A stretch of 64,000 nucleotides of DNA. It comes from Streptococcus constellatus subsp. constellatus. Its GTDB lineage: Bacteria; Bacillota; Bacilli; Lactobacillales; Streptococcaceae. The translations under genes and the position numbers were made by a program. The notes beneath the pieces are model-generated. The model searched no databases and had not been told where the DNA came from. It saw nothing but the letters and a program-made list of their open reading frames with translations. The stretch spans positions 1,054,001 through 1,118,000 of the forward strand of contig NZ_AP014647.1 of assembly GCF_023167545.1 (NCBI RefSeq), written 5' to 3'. Numbering within the stretch: position 1 is the first letter of the stretch; every line of letters starts with the position of its first letter. Positions 1 through 9,726 of this stretch are shown here, one piece after another.

Positions 1-30
1 AAAAATTGAGGTATTAATCCTCAATTTTTT
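1..30 (-). terminator. Rho-independent terminator containing the ytxH-like stop codon
   Basis: An 11-bp perfect inverted repeat (AAAAATTGAGG and its complement) encloses a 7-base loop. On the minus strand the hairpin ends in a run of T. The stop codon of the YtxH-like gene lies inside the loop, so the terminator overlaps the coding end. It closes the hprK-lgt-DUF948-YtxH gene run. Confidence 0.8.
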
Positions 31-487
31 TATCTTCGTTTTCCATTTCTGTTTCCTCAGTTTCTGTCAAATCAATGACAATGTCCTCAGGAGAATCTTC
101 TTTTTCTGCTGATTCTGGAGCTGTTTTTTTTAATTCTTCTGGTGAAATCCCTTCTGGCGCCATTTTTTCTCGCCATTCTTGAAATTTCTCTTGTGAAAAT
201 TCAACTACTTGTGTCGTCGCTTCTTTAACAGAGCCAAGAATTGTTTCACCTGTAATTTCTCCACTCTCAACCTTTTCTTTAGCTTGATTGACTGCTTCTA
301 CAGCCTGATTAGAGAAATGATTGGCTTTTTGTACTACTTGATCTTTAACATTCTCTGGATTTTCTTTGACTTCATTCATGAAATCTGAAACCTTAGCCGT
401 CACTTCTTTTCCTTTTTTACTAGTGAGAAATACTGCTGCAGCTGCTCCAGAGAGTGTTCCTAAAAGGATTGATGAAAATTTACCCAT
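14..487 (-). CDS. YtxH domain-containing envelope protein
   Basis: A 157-residue protein. It starts with a hydrophobic segment (about residues 6-22, rich in G, A, L) followed directly by a KKGKE motif, which is the YtxH signature: a glycine-rich membrane anchor then a basic turn. The rest is charged and helical, with an acidic C-terminus. YtxH proteins are small general-stress or envelope proteins of unknown biochemical role. It lies 15 bp after the DUF948 gene, its usual partner in Firmicutes, and is the last gene of the hprK operon. The family call is firm; function is unknown. Confidence 0.8.
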   Translation of the reverse strand: MGKFSSILLGTLSGAAAAVFLTSKKGKEVTAKVSDFMNEVKENPENVKDQVVQKANHFSNQAVEAVNQAKEKVESGEITGETILGSVKEATTQVVEFSQEKFQEWREKMAPEGISPEELKKTAPESAEKEDSPEDIVIDLTETEETEMENEDKKIED

Positions 488-502
488 AATAAACCTTCTT
501 TC

Positions 503-886
503 TTATTTTTTAAATAGTTTTGTAATCATCCGTAAGACCGATAAAGTTGCGCCAGCTTTTACACTATTTTTACCTGCTGTAGCAGCTTTTTTACTCAAAT
601 GACGAGCAGAATCATTTAAATCTGAAACTGACTCTGACAAATCTGCAACTGCAGTGAAAAGTGGATTAATTGTTGTCATTTTCCCGTTAATATCATCTGC
701 TAAAACATTCACTTTGGTTAACAATTCATTTGTCTGATAGAGTGTCACATTGACATCCGTTGTCAATACCTGAATTGTTTTTTCTGTTTCATCAACGACA
801 GTTGAGATTTTCCTGACTAAGAAAATCGTATAAACAATCAAAGCAATCAAAGCAAGGGCCACTAAACTATAAGCAATTTCAAGCAT
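503..886 (-). CDS. DUF948 domain-containing protein
   Basis: A 127-residue protein with one N-terminal membrane helix (about residues 5-25) followed by a long amphipathic helical region (VDETEKTIQVLTTDVN...) with the heptad-like spacing typical of DUF948. The C-terminus is basic (ITKLFKK). DUF948 proteins are membrane-anchored coiled coils with no assigned function, and often sit next to YtxH proteins, as here. It begins 17 bp after lgt, so it is probably co-transcribed with hprK and lgt. No enzymatic motif is visible. Confidence 0.8.
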   Translation of the reverse strand: MLEIAYSLVALALIALIVYTIFLVRKISTVVDETEKTIQVLTTDVNVTLYQTNELLTKVNVLADDINGKMTTINPLFTAVADLSESVSDLNDSARHLSKKAATAGKNSVKAGATLSVLRMITKLFKK

Positions 887-903
887 CTTTTTCTCCTAAC
901 TTT

Positions 904-1677
904 TTAATAATAAGGGGTATCTACTTTTTTTCTTTGGTAAATGATAAGAATAATTCCTGCGACCACTAGAACAGCAGACAACCATTGTGACACACGCAAG
1001 CCCGCAAACATGAGACTATCTGTTCGCATACCTTCAATCACCATGCGACCTATTCCATACCAAATAAGATAAAATCCAGTCATTTCTCCACGTTTGAGGA
1101 AATTTTTCTTTCTTCTCGCAACCATCACTAAAGCAAATCCTAACAAATTCCAAACCGACTCATAAAGGAAAGTTGGTTGCCGATAATGCCCATCAATATA
1201 CATTTGGTTGCGCATAAAACTTGGCAAGTAATCCAAACGTTTAACAATCGCTCCGTAAGCCTCTTGATTGAAGAAATTGCCCCATCGCCCAAGACTTTGA
1301 GCAATCATTACACCTGGAACAGCAATATCTAAAAAGTCTAGTGTGTTAATGAATTTTTGTTGGGAGAAGAAATATAAGACAATCGCTCCAGTAATTAAAC
1401 CACCATAAATAGCAATTCCCCCGTGCCAAATAGCAAAAATCTCAGCAGGATTTTTAGCATAATAGTTCCAGTCAAAAATGACATAGTAAATGCGAGCCCC
1501 AACGATCGACAGAGGAAATGCAACAAGAATAAAATCAAGAATGTCATCTGGAATAATCTTTTTCCTTGGTGCTTCTTTCATAGCTAGATAGACAGCTAAA
1601 ATCAAACCTGTCACAATACAAATCGCATACCAACGAATACTAAAAGGCCCTATCTTAAATGCAATTGGATTAATCAT
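904..1677 (-). CDS. lgt: Prolipoprotein diacylglyceryl transferase
   Basis: Transfers a diacylglyceryl group from phosphatidylglycerol to the lipobox cysteine of prelipoproteins, the first step of lipoprotein maturation at the membrane. The 257-residue protein has seven hydrophobic segments, the N-terminal [14 protein letters not shown] block and the Lgt signature [13 protein letters not shown] at about 130. The start at the internal ATG (MINPIAFK) is chosen over an upstream in-frame ATG because it gives the usual family N-terminus and overlaps the hprK stop by 8 bp. hprK-lgt is a conserved streptococcal pair, translationally coupled. Confidence 0.95.
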   Translation of the reverse strand: MINPIAFKIGPFSIRWYAICIVTGLILAVYLAMKEAPRKKIIPDDILDFILVAFPLSIVGARIYYVIFDWNYYAKNPAEIFAIWHGGIAIYGGLITGAIVLYFFSQQKFINTLDFLDIAVPGVMIAQSLGRWGNFFNQEAYGAIVKRLDYLPSFMRNQMYIDGHYRQPTFLYESVWNLLGFALVMVARRKKNFLKRGEMTGFYLIWYGIGRMVIEGMRTDSLMFAGLRVSQWLSAVLVVAGIILIIYQRKKVDTPYY

Positions 1678-2602
1678 GAGCCACCTCATTTTTACTAATA
1701 AGATTGGTTAAGCGTTCCTCAAATGTCTTCGTTGCATCAAAGCCCATTTCTTTTGCGCGGTAATTCATCGCTGCCGATTCAATCACTACCGAAATATTGC
1801 GACCCGTTTTCACAGGAATGCGGATTCTTGGAATAGCCACACCTGATACTTCAAACTCCTCACCATTGTTTCCCAAACGATCAAATGTTTTATTGACATC
1901 ATAATTTTCCAGATAAACAGCCAACTGAACCTGGGATGAATCTTTTACAGCACTTGCCCCGTAAAGGCTCATAACATCAATAATCCCGACACCACGAATC
2001 TCAAGTAAATGGCGCAAAATTTCAGCTGGCTCACCCCAGAGAGTCATTTCATCTTTGGCATAGATGTCTACTCGATCATCAGCCACCAGGCGATGACCGC
2101 GTTTGACCAATTCCAAGCCAGTTTCACTTTTCCCGATTCCACTATCTCCTTGAATCAAAACACCCATGCCATAAATATCCATTAGAACGCCATGAATACT
2201 GGTTCGTTCAGCCAAACGTGAATCTAGATAGCTAGAAATTTCACCTGACAAACGACTTGTCGGTGTATGACTGCTGAGAACAACAATTTTGTTTTCCTTC
2301 GCAGCCTTCAACATCTCATCAGGTACTTTCAGATCACGCGCCACAATCATAACAGTGTCTCGTTCAAACATTTTCCGTAAAACTTGATAGCGATTGTGAG
2401 AGGTCATCTTCATCAAGTAAGACCATTCTTTCATTCCCATTAGCTGGATACGTTCTGGTGTGTAATAGTCAAAATAGCCTGTCATTTCAAGTCCAGGACG
2501 AGAAATATCAGATGTTGTAATCTCTTTTTCCAACATCTTCTCATCACCATAAACCACATTTAATCTGACTTTATTTAATAGATCTTTGATCCTTACAGCC
2601 AT
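1670..2602 (-). CDS. hprK: HPr kinase/phosphorylase
   Basis: Phosphorylates HPr on Ser46 using ATP or pyrophosphate and dephosphorylates it when phosphate is high. P-Ser-HPr is the co-repressor for CcpA, so this enzyme sets carbon catabolite repression. The 310-residue length is standard. The Walker A motif GDSGIGKS is at 152-159, the capping region ADDRVDI at about 174-180, and the HprK signature [10 protein letters not shown] follows. It heads the hprK-lgt-DUF948-YtxH run, with a TATAAT box about 30 bp upstream. Its partner CcpA is also encoded in this window (25.0-26.0 kb). Confidence 0.97.
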   Translation of the reverse strand: MAVRIKDLLNKVRLNVVYGDEKMLEKEITTSDISRPGLEMTGYFDYYTPERIQLMGMKEWSYLMKMTSHNRYQVLRKMFERDTVMIVARDLKVPDEMLKAAKENKIVVLSSHTPTSRLSGEISSYLDSRLAERTSIHGVLMDIYGMGVLIQGDSGIGKSETGLELVKRGHRLVADDRVDIYAKDEMTLWGEPAEILRHLLEIRGVGIIDVMSLYGASAVKDSSQVQLAVYLENYDVNKTFDRLGNNGEEFEVSGVAIPRIRIPVKTGRNISVVIESAAMNYRAKEMGFDATKTFEERLTNLISKNEVAHD

Positions 2603-2631
2603 ATTTTTCCCCTTTGATAATTTCTTTATCT

Positions 2632-2637
2632 ATTATA
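2632..2637 (-). promoter_or_regulatory. -10 box of the hprK operon
   Basis: A perfect TATAAT on the minus strand, preceded by GC, about 30 bp upstream of the hprK ATG; a purine-rich AAAGGGGAAA ribosome-binding site follows. No convincing -35 hexamer is seen at 17 bp. Confidence 0.5.
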
Positions 2638-2712
2638 GCAAATTTTCAGACTAAAAGAGAGTTTCATCTTTGATTTTGCAAAGAAAATGGATTCGAATAT
2701 CTGTAGTACCCA

Positions 2713-3234
2713 TCAGTCCTCTGACTGAATCATTTGTTCTACAATTTGTTTTTGATTTTGAAATACAGGATATCGCTCCATAAAAGATCGAAGCTCACTA
2801 GACTTCAACCAGATGTGACCATCCGTTTCACTCTCTTGATACCTCACCGTTTTCTCTGCCACGACGGCCTCATAAAAATCAAAATGACAGCGATCATTAG
2901 ATGACGTCACTTGCTCAATCAGTTGTAGTTCTATAGGAATTAGACCAGTTTCTTCCCGCAATTCACGATAGGCTGCGGTCATGCTATCTTCACCAGCCAG
3001 CACACTTCCTCCTGCACCAAACTCATAATAGTTAGGATGAATCTCTTTTTTAGGACTGCGGTGCATTAAGAGAAATTCCCCATCTATATGACGAACAAAG
3101 ACATTGACACAAAGATGGTACTTCCCTTCCGGAATCTCTTCTCCTCTGAGCAATTTATATCCAACTTTTTCCCGATACTCATCGTAAGCATCCCAATATT
3201 CCATCTCTTCTCCTTCAAAAATAAGAGAGTCCAT
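2713..3234 (-). CDS. Nudix hydrolase
   Basis: A Nudix-fold pyrophosphohydrolase acting on an unidentified nucleoside diphosphate-linked substrate. The Nudix box is intact: GAGGSVLAGE, then seven residues, then RELREETGL. The N-terminal part (EYWDAYDEYREKVGYKLLRGEEIPEGKYHL) resembles Nudix enzymes of the YfcD/IPP-isomerase-like type. Two starts are plausible: the chosen ATG (MDSLIF, with AAAAGGAG 8 nt upstream) and an internal ATG at 3204 (MEYWDAY, with AAGGAG 5 nt upstream). It stands alone between hprK and the PspC gene. Confidence 0.8.
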   Translation of the reverse strand: MDSLIFEGEEMEYWDAYDEYREKVGYKLLRGEEIPEGKYHLCVNVFVRHIDGEFLLMHRSPKKEIHPNYYEFGAGGSVLAGEDSMTAAYRELREETGLIPIELQLIEQVTSSNDRCHFDFYEAVVAEKTVRYQESETDGHIWLKSSELRSFMERYPVFQNQKQIVEQMIQSED

Positions 3235-3283
3235 TGCATGAACTCCTTTTTGCATCTATAAACAAACTCTTATTCTATTATAA

Positions 3284-3562
3284 TCACCAAAACCAACTAT
3301 CTTCTTCTTTGATAGCTTCTGCTTCTTTGCGCTTACGAGGTCCTGTTCCATACATTTCTTCTTCCACATCTTCCTTGTAAGGCATCACAGCTGCTAAGAT
3401 GATATAGATGATAATCCCTAAGCCAAAGTTAAAGATAGTAAATAAAACGAATAAAAAGCGAACGAGACCAACATCCAAACCAAATTTGTCAGACAAACCA
3501 GCCAAGACTCCTGATACAGCGCTATTTCGGCGTAATTTATAAAATTTTGTTTTCATCATCAT
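3284..3562 (-). CDS. PspC domain-containing protein
   Basis: A 92-residue membrane protein. Residues about 8-35 carry the PspC signature (RRNSAVSGVLAGLSDKFGLD) followed by a hydrophobic stretch (VRFLFVLFTIFNFGLGIIIYIILAAVMP) of one or two membrane helices, then a charged tail. PspC-domain proteins in Firmicutes are linked to envelope stress (LiaFSR-like systems), but no partner genes are adjacent, so the role here is inferred only from the domain. The start has three consecutive ATG codons; initiation may use the third (3556). Confidence 0.85.
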   Translation of the reverse strand: MMMKTKFYKLRRNSAVSGVLAGLSDKFGLDVGLVRFLFVLFTIFNFGLGIIIYIILAAVMPYKEDVEEEMYGTGPRKRKEAEAIKEEDSWFW

Positions 3563-3660
3563 TTAGCCTCTTTCATTGATACTAAATCTAGTGTAGCACA
3601 TTTTAGTCATCACGCCATCCGTCCCTAGGCGGATTTCTTATTATTTCTCCAAAATAGTCA

Positions 3661-4110
3661 TTAAGACTGCAACTGTCTGACAAAAATGAGTTTTCCTTGG
3701 CAACTGCCACAGCAATACTGCTCAGTATTGATCCGTCTTTTTCTATGGTACTGTGCATGACAATGCAGGCATTGGTAAATAAGAATTTTTGCAGTTGGTT
3801 GTCTTGATAAAGTTGGTGCGTAGCGCAAACCGTTCACAGCTTTCAATAATTGCTTAAAATCTCGATCCTTATGTCGATAGCCTTTCTTTTCAAAATAAAG
3901 ATGATAGTGACAAAGTTCATGACGAACAATTTTTCGGAAGGTTTCTAAGCCAAACTGTTCATAGATTTTAGGGTTAAAATCGAGATGACCGTCTTTTGGA
4001 AAAAAGCGTCCGCCCGTTGAGAGGAGACGCTTGTTCCAATCAGCTTCATGATGAAATTCCTTGCCAAAATCTTCCAAAGAAACTTGTCTAATATAGTTAG
4101 TTAGATTCAC
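3661..4110 (-). CDS. SprT-like zinc metalloprotease-fold protein
   Basis: A 149-residue SprT family protein. The HExxH-type motif ([11 protein letters not shown]) lies at about residue 64, and four C-terminal cysteines in two CxxC-like pairs (CLHCHAQY and CCGSCQGK) form a predicted zinc ribbon. Bacterial SprT proteins are related to Spartan proteases but their substrates are not established. Its start overlaps the end of tex by 14 bp, so the two are probably translated from one mRNA; this tex-sprT pairing is common in streptococci. Confidence 0.85.
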   Translation of the reverse strand: MNLTNYIRQVSLEDFGKEFHHEADWNKRLLSTGGRFFPKDGHLDFNPKIYEQFGLETFRKIVRHELCHYHLYFEKKGYRHKDRDFKQLLKAVNGLRYAPTLSRQPTAKILIYQCLHCHAQYHRKRRINTEQYCCGSCQGKLIFVRQLQS

Positions 4111-6226
4111 GCGGTGCCACCAAGGAAAGATTGACCTTTTCTCTTTCTATATCCAATTTATCTACCCAAACGGTTACCAAGTCACCGACAGAGACAACTT
4201 GACTTGGATGTTTGACATAGCTGTTGCTGAGCTTCGAAATATGAATCAAGCCGTCTTCATGAATACCAATATCCACAAAAGCACCAAAATCAACGACATT
4301 ACGTACAACACCTTCTAATTTTTGTCCAATTTGTAAATCTCTTATATCAAGAACATCTTGACGAAGAACCGGTGCATCAAACGAATCGCGTAAATCTCGA
4401 CCTGGCTTGAGTAAGTCTGCAATGATGTCTTTAAGTGTTGCTTCCCCTATTCCCAAGTCGGTAACTACCTTGGCTACATCCAATGACTGTAATTTTTCCT
4501 GACCATCTTGATTCAAGTCTTTAATTGCTAGCATTTGGAATAATTTCTCAACAGCTGGATAACTCTCTGGGTGAACACTTGTATTGTCTAAAATATTGTC
4601 ACTTTCGGGAATCCGTAAGAAACCTGCTGCCTGTTCAAATGCTTTAGCACCCAAGCGAGGCACTTTTTTAATATCTTCACGCGAATGAATCATACCTTCT
4701 TCTTCACGATATTTGACAATATTTTCAGAAATCGTTTTGTTCAATCCTGCTACATGAGAGAGAAGAGAGGGACTTGCAGTATTGATATTAACGCCAACCT
4801 GATTGACAACGGTATCTACAACAAAATCCAAGCTTTCAGATAATTTCTTCTGACTAACATCATGCTGGTATTGCCCAACACCGATTGATTTCGGATCAAT
4901 TTTAACCAACTCTGCAAGCGGATCCTGCAAACGTCGGGCAATCGAGATAGCCGAGCGTTTCTCAACGGTCAAATCAGGAAATTCATGCCGCGCCAATTCG
5001 CTAGCTGAATAAACAGATGCACCACTTTCATTTACAATAACATAGCTGACATTGGGATGAGTTTTCAGCACTTCAGCAACAAATGCTTCACTTTCTCGAC
5101 TGGCTGTTCCATTTCCAATAGCGATAATTTCAACGCCAAATTGTTCAATCAAGTCTGACAGTTCTCGCTTAGAAGCTTCAATTTGTGCTGCTTTTGCTGG
5201 CGGAACAGGATAGATAACCTGAGTTGTCAGCATTTTTCCAGTTGCATCTACGACTGCTAGCTTAGCTCCTGTCCGGAAAGCTGGGTCAAAACCGAGTACT
5301 ACGCGCCCTTTGAGTGGCGCAATCAAGAGCAGATTTCGCAGATTATCTGAAAAAAGCTGAATCGCTCCGTCTTCTGCAGTTTCGGTCAATTCTGCCCTAA
5401 TCCGACGTTCCATAGCTGGAATGATTTTCTTTTTCACTGCTTGTTGGATTGCTTCATGAATGTAGTTATTTTTAATCTTAAACCGCAATTCAAAAAAGCG
5501 GATGATTTTTTCTACATTATGTTCAAAACCAACTTTAAGAACACCTAGCTTTTCACCCCGATTTAAAGCTAAGGTCCGATAACCTTGCATATCCGCAATT
5601 TTTTCAGAAAAATCATAATAAATTTGAAATACTTGCTTTTCGTCCAAATTTGCATCTTTCAAAGTTGAAACAATGCTTGAATTTTTCAGTATTTCATGAT
5701 AGGTCCATGCACGCAGTTGTACATCTTCTGAAATGGCTTCCACTAAAATATCTACAGCTCCAGCTAGAGCTGCTTCTGCTGTCGGAAATGTTTCGTTAGT
5801 TAAGGCAGTTGCTTCCTCTTGAAGAGTGGCAGCATTTTGTAATATGAGTCGTGCCAAAGGAAAAAGTCCTGCTTCACGTGCAATCGTAGCTTTTGTCCGA
5901 CGCTTTTCTTTGTAAGGAAGATAAAGTTCTTCCACATCAGCCAACTTTTCAGCTGCTTCAATGGCCGCACGCAATTTGTCCGTCAGCTTTCCTTGTTCTT
6001 CAATCTTTGCCAGCACCGTTGCCTTACGCTCTCTGAGGTTCGTCAGACTTTTATCCAAATCAAGAATAGCCTTAATCTCTACCTCATCCAAATTCCCCGT
6101 CATCTCTTTCCGATAACGAGCAATAAAAGGAATGGTATTGCCTTCAGCTGTCAATTCAAGAACTTTTTCAACTTGTTTTTGACTAACATTTAAACTTTGT
6201 GCGATTTCAATAATATTTGTTTCCAT
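4097..6226 (-). CDS. tex: Tex family RNA-binding transcription accessory protein
   Basis: A cytoplasmic nucleic-acid-binding protein thought to act in transcription and mRNA handling. The domain order is typical: N-terminal Tex helical domain, YqgF/RuvC-like domain ([18 protein letters not shown], about 315-440), helix-hairpin-helix repeats ([17 protein letters not shown]) and a C-terminal S1 domain ([20 protein letters not shown]) at about 640-705. The chosen start ([10 protein letters not shown]) gives the usual Tex N-terminus; an in-frame ATG 8 codons upstream would add an unconserved leader. The sprT-like gene follows with an overlap. Confidence 0.93.
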   Translation of the reverse strand: METNIIEIAQSLNVSQKQVEKVLELTAEGNTIPFIARYRKEMTGNLDEVEIKAILDLDKSLTNLRERKATVLAKIEEQGKLTDKLRAAIEAAEKLADVEELYLPYKEKRRTKATIAREAGLFPLARLILQNAATLQEEATALTNETFPTAEAALAGAVDILVEAISEDVQLRAWTYHEILKNSSIVSTLKDANLDEKQVFQIYYDFSEKIADMQGYRTLALNRGEKLGVLKVGFEHNVEKIIRFFELRFKIKNNYIHEAIQQAVKKKIIPAMERRIRAELTETAEDGAIQLFSDNLRNLLLIAPLKGRVVLGFDPAFRTGAKLAVVDATGKMLTTQVIYPVPPAKAAQIEASKRELSDLIEQFGVEIIAIGNGTASRESEAFVAEVLKTHPNVSYVIVNESGASVYSASELARHEFPDLTVEKRSAISIARRLQDPLAELVKIDPKSIGVGQYQHDVSQKKLSESLDFVVDTVVNQVGVNINTASPSLLSHVAGLNKTISENIVKYREEEGMIHSREDIKKVPRLGAKAFEQAAGFLRIPESDNILDNTSVHPESYPAVEKLFQMLAIKDLNQDGQEKLQSLDVAKVVTDLGIGEATLKDIIADLLKPGRDLRDSFDAPVLRQDVLDIRDLQIGQKLEGVVRNVVDFGAFVDIGIHEDGLIHISKLSNSYVKHPSQVVSVGDLVTVWVDKLDIEREKVNLSLVAPRESN

Positions 6227-6314
6227 AAAAAATATTATATCATATTCCAAACTTTATTACATAGGGGAAAATAATTCACACAACTTTATTTCACCATAAT
6301 CTTCAAAATGATAG

Positions 6315-6320
6315 TATAAT
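6315..6320 (+). promoter_or_regulatory. -10 box for the small protein/permease operon
   Basis: TATAAT on the plus strand, 25 bp before the ATG of the 46-residue gene, with an AAAAAGGAGG ribosome-binding site between. The leader would be only about 20 nt. No clear -35 element was found. Confidence 0.5.
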
Positions 6321-6345
6321 AGTAAAAAAGAAAAAGGAGGCTGCT

Positions 6346-6486
6346 ATGGCTATTAAATTTACGCGTTCAGATGATTTAGATAAAATGTTTGAAGAATTTG
6401 CAACGTTACCTAAAATCGAAAAAATAGAATTTCCTGATGAAAAAGAAAAAAAGATTAAAAAAGAACAAAAGGCTAAAAAGTTATGA
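6346..6486 (+). CDS. Small conserved streptococcal protein (SPJ_0845-like)
   Basis: A 46-residue, highly charged ORF too short for usual gene-calling cut-offs: an N-terminal MAIKFTRSDDLDKMFEEF block, then LPKIEKIEFPDE, then a lysine-rich tail. It has a near-perfect AAAAAGGAGG ribosome-binding site 5 nt before ATG, and its stop overlaps the permease start (ATGA), indicating translational coupling. The sequence resembles a short uncharacterised protein seen in other streptococci that I recall as SPJ_0845-like; that family name is from memory. No function is known. Confidence 0.75.
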   Translation: MAIKFTRSDDLDKMFEEFATLPKIEKIEFPDEKEKKIKKEQKAKKL

Positions 6487-7388
6487 GTTTTTTTAATCAA
6501 CTACCACCTAGCGTTTTGCAAGCTGGTGCGATTTTCCTCTCCATTATTATTGAAGCACTACCTTTTGTGCTGATTGGGAGTATTATTTCAGGTTTTATAG
6601 AGGTTTATATCACACCAGACAAAGTTTATCGCTATCTGCCTAAAAATAAATGGTGTCGAATTTTCTTTGGTACTTTTATTGGCTTCATTTTCCCTTCTTG
6701 CGAATGTGGAATTGTCCCTATTATCAATCGCTTTTTGGAAAAGAAAGTACCGAGTTACACAGCTGTACCTTTTATGGTGACAGCACCTGTTATCAATCCC
6801 ATTGTTCTTTTTGCGACTTACTCTGCTTTCGGGAATTCCTTTAAAATGGCTTTGCTCAGAGCTCTTGGCTCTATTGTTGTAGCAATTGTTCTAGGAATTT
6901 TCTTTGGCTTTCTCAACACAGCAACTATTCAAAAAGAGAATCGAGTCATTCAGCATGAACACGACTTCTCCCATTTAAGTCAGCCAAAGAAAGTATTTCA
7001 AGTGTTTGTGCAGTCTATTGACGAATTTTTTGATACAGGTCGTTACTTAGTCTTTGGTTGTCTCTTTGCCAGTATTGTCCAAGTCTATGTGCCTACACGC
7101 ATCCTGACTTCCATTAGTGCAACACCGCTTATGGCTATTTTGCTATTGATGCTGCTTGCATTTCTTCTCTCACTTTGCAGTGAAGCAGATGCCTTTATCG
7201 GAAGTTCGCTCATTTCTAGTTTTGGCTTAGCACCAGTTCTCGCTTTCCTCGTCATTGGACCAATGCTAGATGTGAAAAATATCCTCATGATGAAAAATTA
7301 CCTCAAAGGACGATTCATCTGGCAATTTATTGGAATTGTTAGTTTAGTTGTCGTCATTTATTCTTGGCTTGTGGGGGTAGTGCTATGA
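6483..7388 (+). CDS. Permease of the UPF0718/DUF318 (YraQ-like) family
   Basis: A 301-residue polytopic membrane protein with about eight hydrophobic segments. It carries the conserved cysteine-containing PSCECGIVP motif at about residue 76, the PFMVTAPVINPIV motif, and a second SEADAFIGSSL block near 235, which mirror each other as expected for two related halves. Transport substrate is unknown; cysteine motifs in this family suggest metal or thiol chemistry, but that is inference. It overlaps by 4 bp both the upstream small gene and the downstream TIGR03943 gene, a conserved partner. Confidence 0.85.
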   Translation: MSFFNQLPPSVLQAGAIFLSIIIEALPFVLIGSIISGFIEVYITPDKVYRYLPKNKWCRIFFGTFIGFIFPSCECGIVPIINRFLEKKVPSYTAVPFMVTAPVINPIVLFATYSAFGNSFKMALLRALGSIVVAIVLGIFFGFLNTATIQKENRVIQHEHDFSHLSQPKKVFQVFVQSIDEFFDTGRYLVFGCLFASIVQVYVPTRILTSISATPLMAILLLMLLAFLLSLCSEADAFIGSSLISSFGLAPVLAFLVIGPMLDVKNILMMKNYLKGRFIWQFIGIVSLVVVIYSWLVGVVL

Positions 7389-8200
7389 TTCGTTTTCTAA
7401 TTTTAGCTGGTTATTTTGAAATTACCATGTATTTGCAACTTTCTGGCAAGCTCAATCAATACATCAATATGCATTTTTCTTATTTGGCATATATTTCAAT
7501 GGTTCTTTCTTTCGTGCTAGCCATTGTCCAGCTCATTGTCTGGATGAAAAAAATGAAAGTACACAGCCATCTGACGAGTCGTTCGGCAAAATTTGCTAGT
7601 ATTGCTTTTCTTGTTGTACCACTTATCGTTGCTCTCTTCTTTCCAACGGTCAATTTGGACTCTACAACCGTTTCTGCTAAGGGCTACCATTTTCCTCTAG
7701 CTGATGGTAGTTCAAAGAGCATTCAGGCTGATGAAGGTACTACCAATCAATACCTGAAGCCTGATACCAGTACCTATTTTACTAAAAGTGCTTACGAGAA
7801 GGAAATGCGGGCAGCTGCAAAAAAATATCTGAAAAAAGATACCATCTCTGTTACGAATGAAAATTATATGGAGGTCATGGAAGTTCTTTATGATTATCCA
7901 GATGAATTTGCTGGAAAACGACTAGAATTTACCGGTTTCGTCTATAATGATCCAAGCGATGCTAAAAGTCAATTTTTGTTCCGCTTTGGCATTATTCATT
8001 GTATCGCCGATTCAGGGGTTTATGGACTTCTGACAACTGGAAATACTGAGCATTTCGAAAATAACACCTGGATAAGAGCGAGCGGGAAAATTACGATTCG
8101 CTACCACAAACAGCTAGGCCAAAGTTTACCAATGCTTGAAATAGATAGTTTCAAGAAAGTTGAAAAACCTAGCAATCCTTATGTCTATCGTGTCTTTTAA
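7385..8200 (+). CDS. TIGR03943 family membrane protein (DUF1980-type)
   Basis: A 271-residue protein with three or four N-terminal membrane helices and a soluble C-terminal domain containing the HCIADSGVYG motif and a W-x-R-x-x-G-x-I block (WIRASGKI) typical of TIGR03943. These proteins are encoded beside UPF0718 permeases and presumably work with them; the cargo is unknown. The start at 7385 is preferred over an upstream GTG because it makes the ATGA overlap with the permease stop and gives the normal N-terminus (MIRFLILAGY). A terminator follows 23 bp after the stop. Confidence 0.85.
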   Translation: MIRFLILAGYFEITMYLQLSGKLNQYINMHFSYLAYISMVLSFVLAIVQLIVWMKKMKVHSHLTSRSAKFASIAFLVVPLIVALFFPTVNLDSTTVSAKGYHFPLADGSSKSIQADEGTTNQYLKPDTSTYFTKSAYEKEMRAAAKKYLKKDTISVTNENYMEVMEVLYDYPDEFAGKRLEFTGFVYNDPSDAKSQFLFRFGIIHCIADSGVYGLLTTGNTEHFENNTWIRASGKITIRYHKQLGQSLPMLEIDSFKKVEKPSNPYVYRVF

Positions 8201-8222
8201 CCCACATTGAATAAACAAAAGA

Positions 8223-8249
8223 AGACCTGAGAACTATTTCTCTAGGTCT
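8223..8249 (+). terminator. Terminator after the permease/TIGR03943 operon
   Basis: The inverted repeat AGACCTGAGA / TCTCTAGGTCT has a single-base bulge and a 6-base loop, just after the TIGR03943 stop. The following T-run is weak (CCTATTATGCTCTTTT). Confidence 0.55.
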
Positions 8250-8314
8250 CCTATTATGCTCTTTTGTGAGCAATTATGATAAAATAAGAGAGATTTATAA
8301 TTTTAGGAGATACT

Positions 8315-9679
8315 ATGTCAGAACACAACCAACCTGTTTCAAGAAAAACCTTGCTATCCATTTTTGCCACAGCACTAATTGCTTTTGCTGGAATTCTTTC
8401 TGAAACCAGTATGAATGTCACTTTTCCGCATCTTATGAAAGTGTTTCATACAGACCTTGGCACATTGCAATGGATTACGACAGGCTACTTGCTTGCTGTT
8501 TCCATTACGATTACACTCGGAGCCACACTAGCACACAACTGGTCTGAACGAAAAATTCTCTTCACCAGCCTAGTTACTTTTACGTTCGGAAATGGTGTGG
8601 CGATGCTTGCTCCTAATTTTGCCCTACTAATGCTAGGGCGGATTCTACAAGGCGCTGCCACTGGAATAGCCATACCGTTAATGTTTAACTTGATTGTAGA
8701 ACGGATTCCACGCAGTCAAATTGGCTTTTATATGGGGCTGACTGGGCTAGTGATCAGCCTAGCACCTGCAATTGGTCCAACTTACGGCGGCTTTATGATT
8801 GGCTTGTTTGATTGGCACATGATTTACACATTCATCATGCCAGTTTCGATCATCTCGTTCATTCTAGGATTTTTCTTTTTAGAAAATACCCCCAATAAAC
8901 AAAAACGTCCTTTTGAGTGGATTTCTTTCTTGCTTCTTACACTTTCACTGACTTTTTCTATTATGATGATTTCTAGCTTAGAAGAAGGTAGTTTTAATTG
9001 GAGCTTCGTCATCATCTTTTTATTATCACTTCTACTTTTCATTTGGAGAAGTTTAACAGTGGAACATCCTTTTTTAGATATTCGTATTTTGAAAAATCCA
9101 GCTATTTTACTTGGAATCATTCCGTTCTTCCTTTACCAATTTTCAAATTTATCAGCCAATTTTCTGATTCCTAATTTCTTAGTTTTAGTAAAACACGAAG
9201 CTACCTCTGCTGCTGGTTTTGCACTGCTGCCCGGAACAATGTTGGGAGCTTTCTCAGCACCTTTTTTAGGAAAATTGTATGATAACAAAGGAGCAAAACT
9301 TTCCCTATATGGTGGGAATCTTCTCTTTTTCTTAGCTATTTCCGTTTTTGCATTCTTTACGGAATCCTTAACGCTACCACTGATTATTCTTACTTATATT
9401 TTCTTTACAATCGGGCGTAATATGGCATTCAATAACACTATGGCTCTATCTGTCTCACAAATTAGCCGTGAGAAATCACCAGATGCTACAGCACTCTTTC
9501 AAACGGCTCAAACATTTGCCGGTGCTTTGGGAACAGCTATCGCTGCTATGATCGTTAATCAATCTCCTAATACAACGACCGGTGTGCATCTTGTCTTTCT
9601 ACTCCTGTTCTTCCTTGTTATCCTTATTTTTTATCTCTTTTACTCTTTATTTCGAGCTATCAAAACTCGGAAATTTTAA
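8315..9679 (+). CDS. MFS multidrug efflux transporter (DHA2/EmrB-QacA type)
   Basis: A 454-residue integral membrane protein with about 14 hydrophobic segments, the arrangement of drug:H+ antiporter family 2. Motif C-like sequence (LVISLAPAIGPTYGGFM, about residue 150) marks proton-coupled exporters, and the ITTGYLLAVSITITLGATLA region is typical of helices 2-3. The substrate cannot be read from sequence. It is flanked by a terminator upstream and has TATGATAAAATAA before the ribosome-binding site (TTTTAGGAGA), so it is probably monocistronic. Confidence 0.88.
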   Translation: MSEHNQPVSRKTLLSIFATALIAFAGILSETSMNVTFPHLMKVFHTDLGTLQWITTGYLLAVSITITLGATLAHNWSERKILFTSLVTFTFGNGVAMLAPNFALLMLGRILQGAATGIAIPLMFNLIVERIPRSQIGFYMGLTGLVISLAPAIGPTYGGFMIGLFDWHMIYTFIMPVSIISFILGFFFLENTPNKQKRPFEWISFLLLTLSLTFSIMMISSLEEGSFNWSFVIIFLLSLLLFIWRSLTVEHPFLDIRILKNPAILLGIIPFFLYQFSNLSANFLIPNFLVLVKHEATSAAGFALLPGTMLGAFSAPFLGKLYDNKGAKLSLYGGNLLFFLAISVFAFFTESLTLPLIILTYIFFTIGRNMAFNNTMALSVSQISREKSPDATALFQTAQTFAGALGTAIAAMIVNQSPNTTTGVHLVFLLLFFLVILIFYLFYSLFRAIKTRKF

Positions 9680-9726
9680 TCAATTTATGATAAAATAAAT
9701 AAAATATTAGAAAACAGGTGTTCAAA

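Noticed and set aside
366..602. Plus-strand ORF of 78 codons over the YtxH/DUF948 genes
   Set aside because: It lies antisense to two supported genes, has no ribosome-binding site and matches no family; a shadow frame.
3609..3645. Terminator after the sprT-like gene (ATCCGCC...GGCGGAT-type repeat)
   Set aside because: The stem is short and no T-run follows on either strand.
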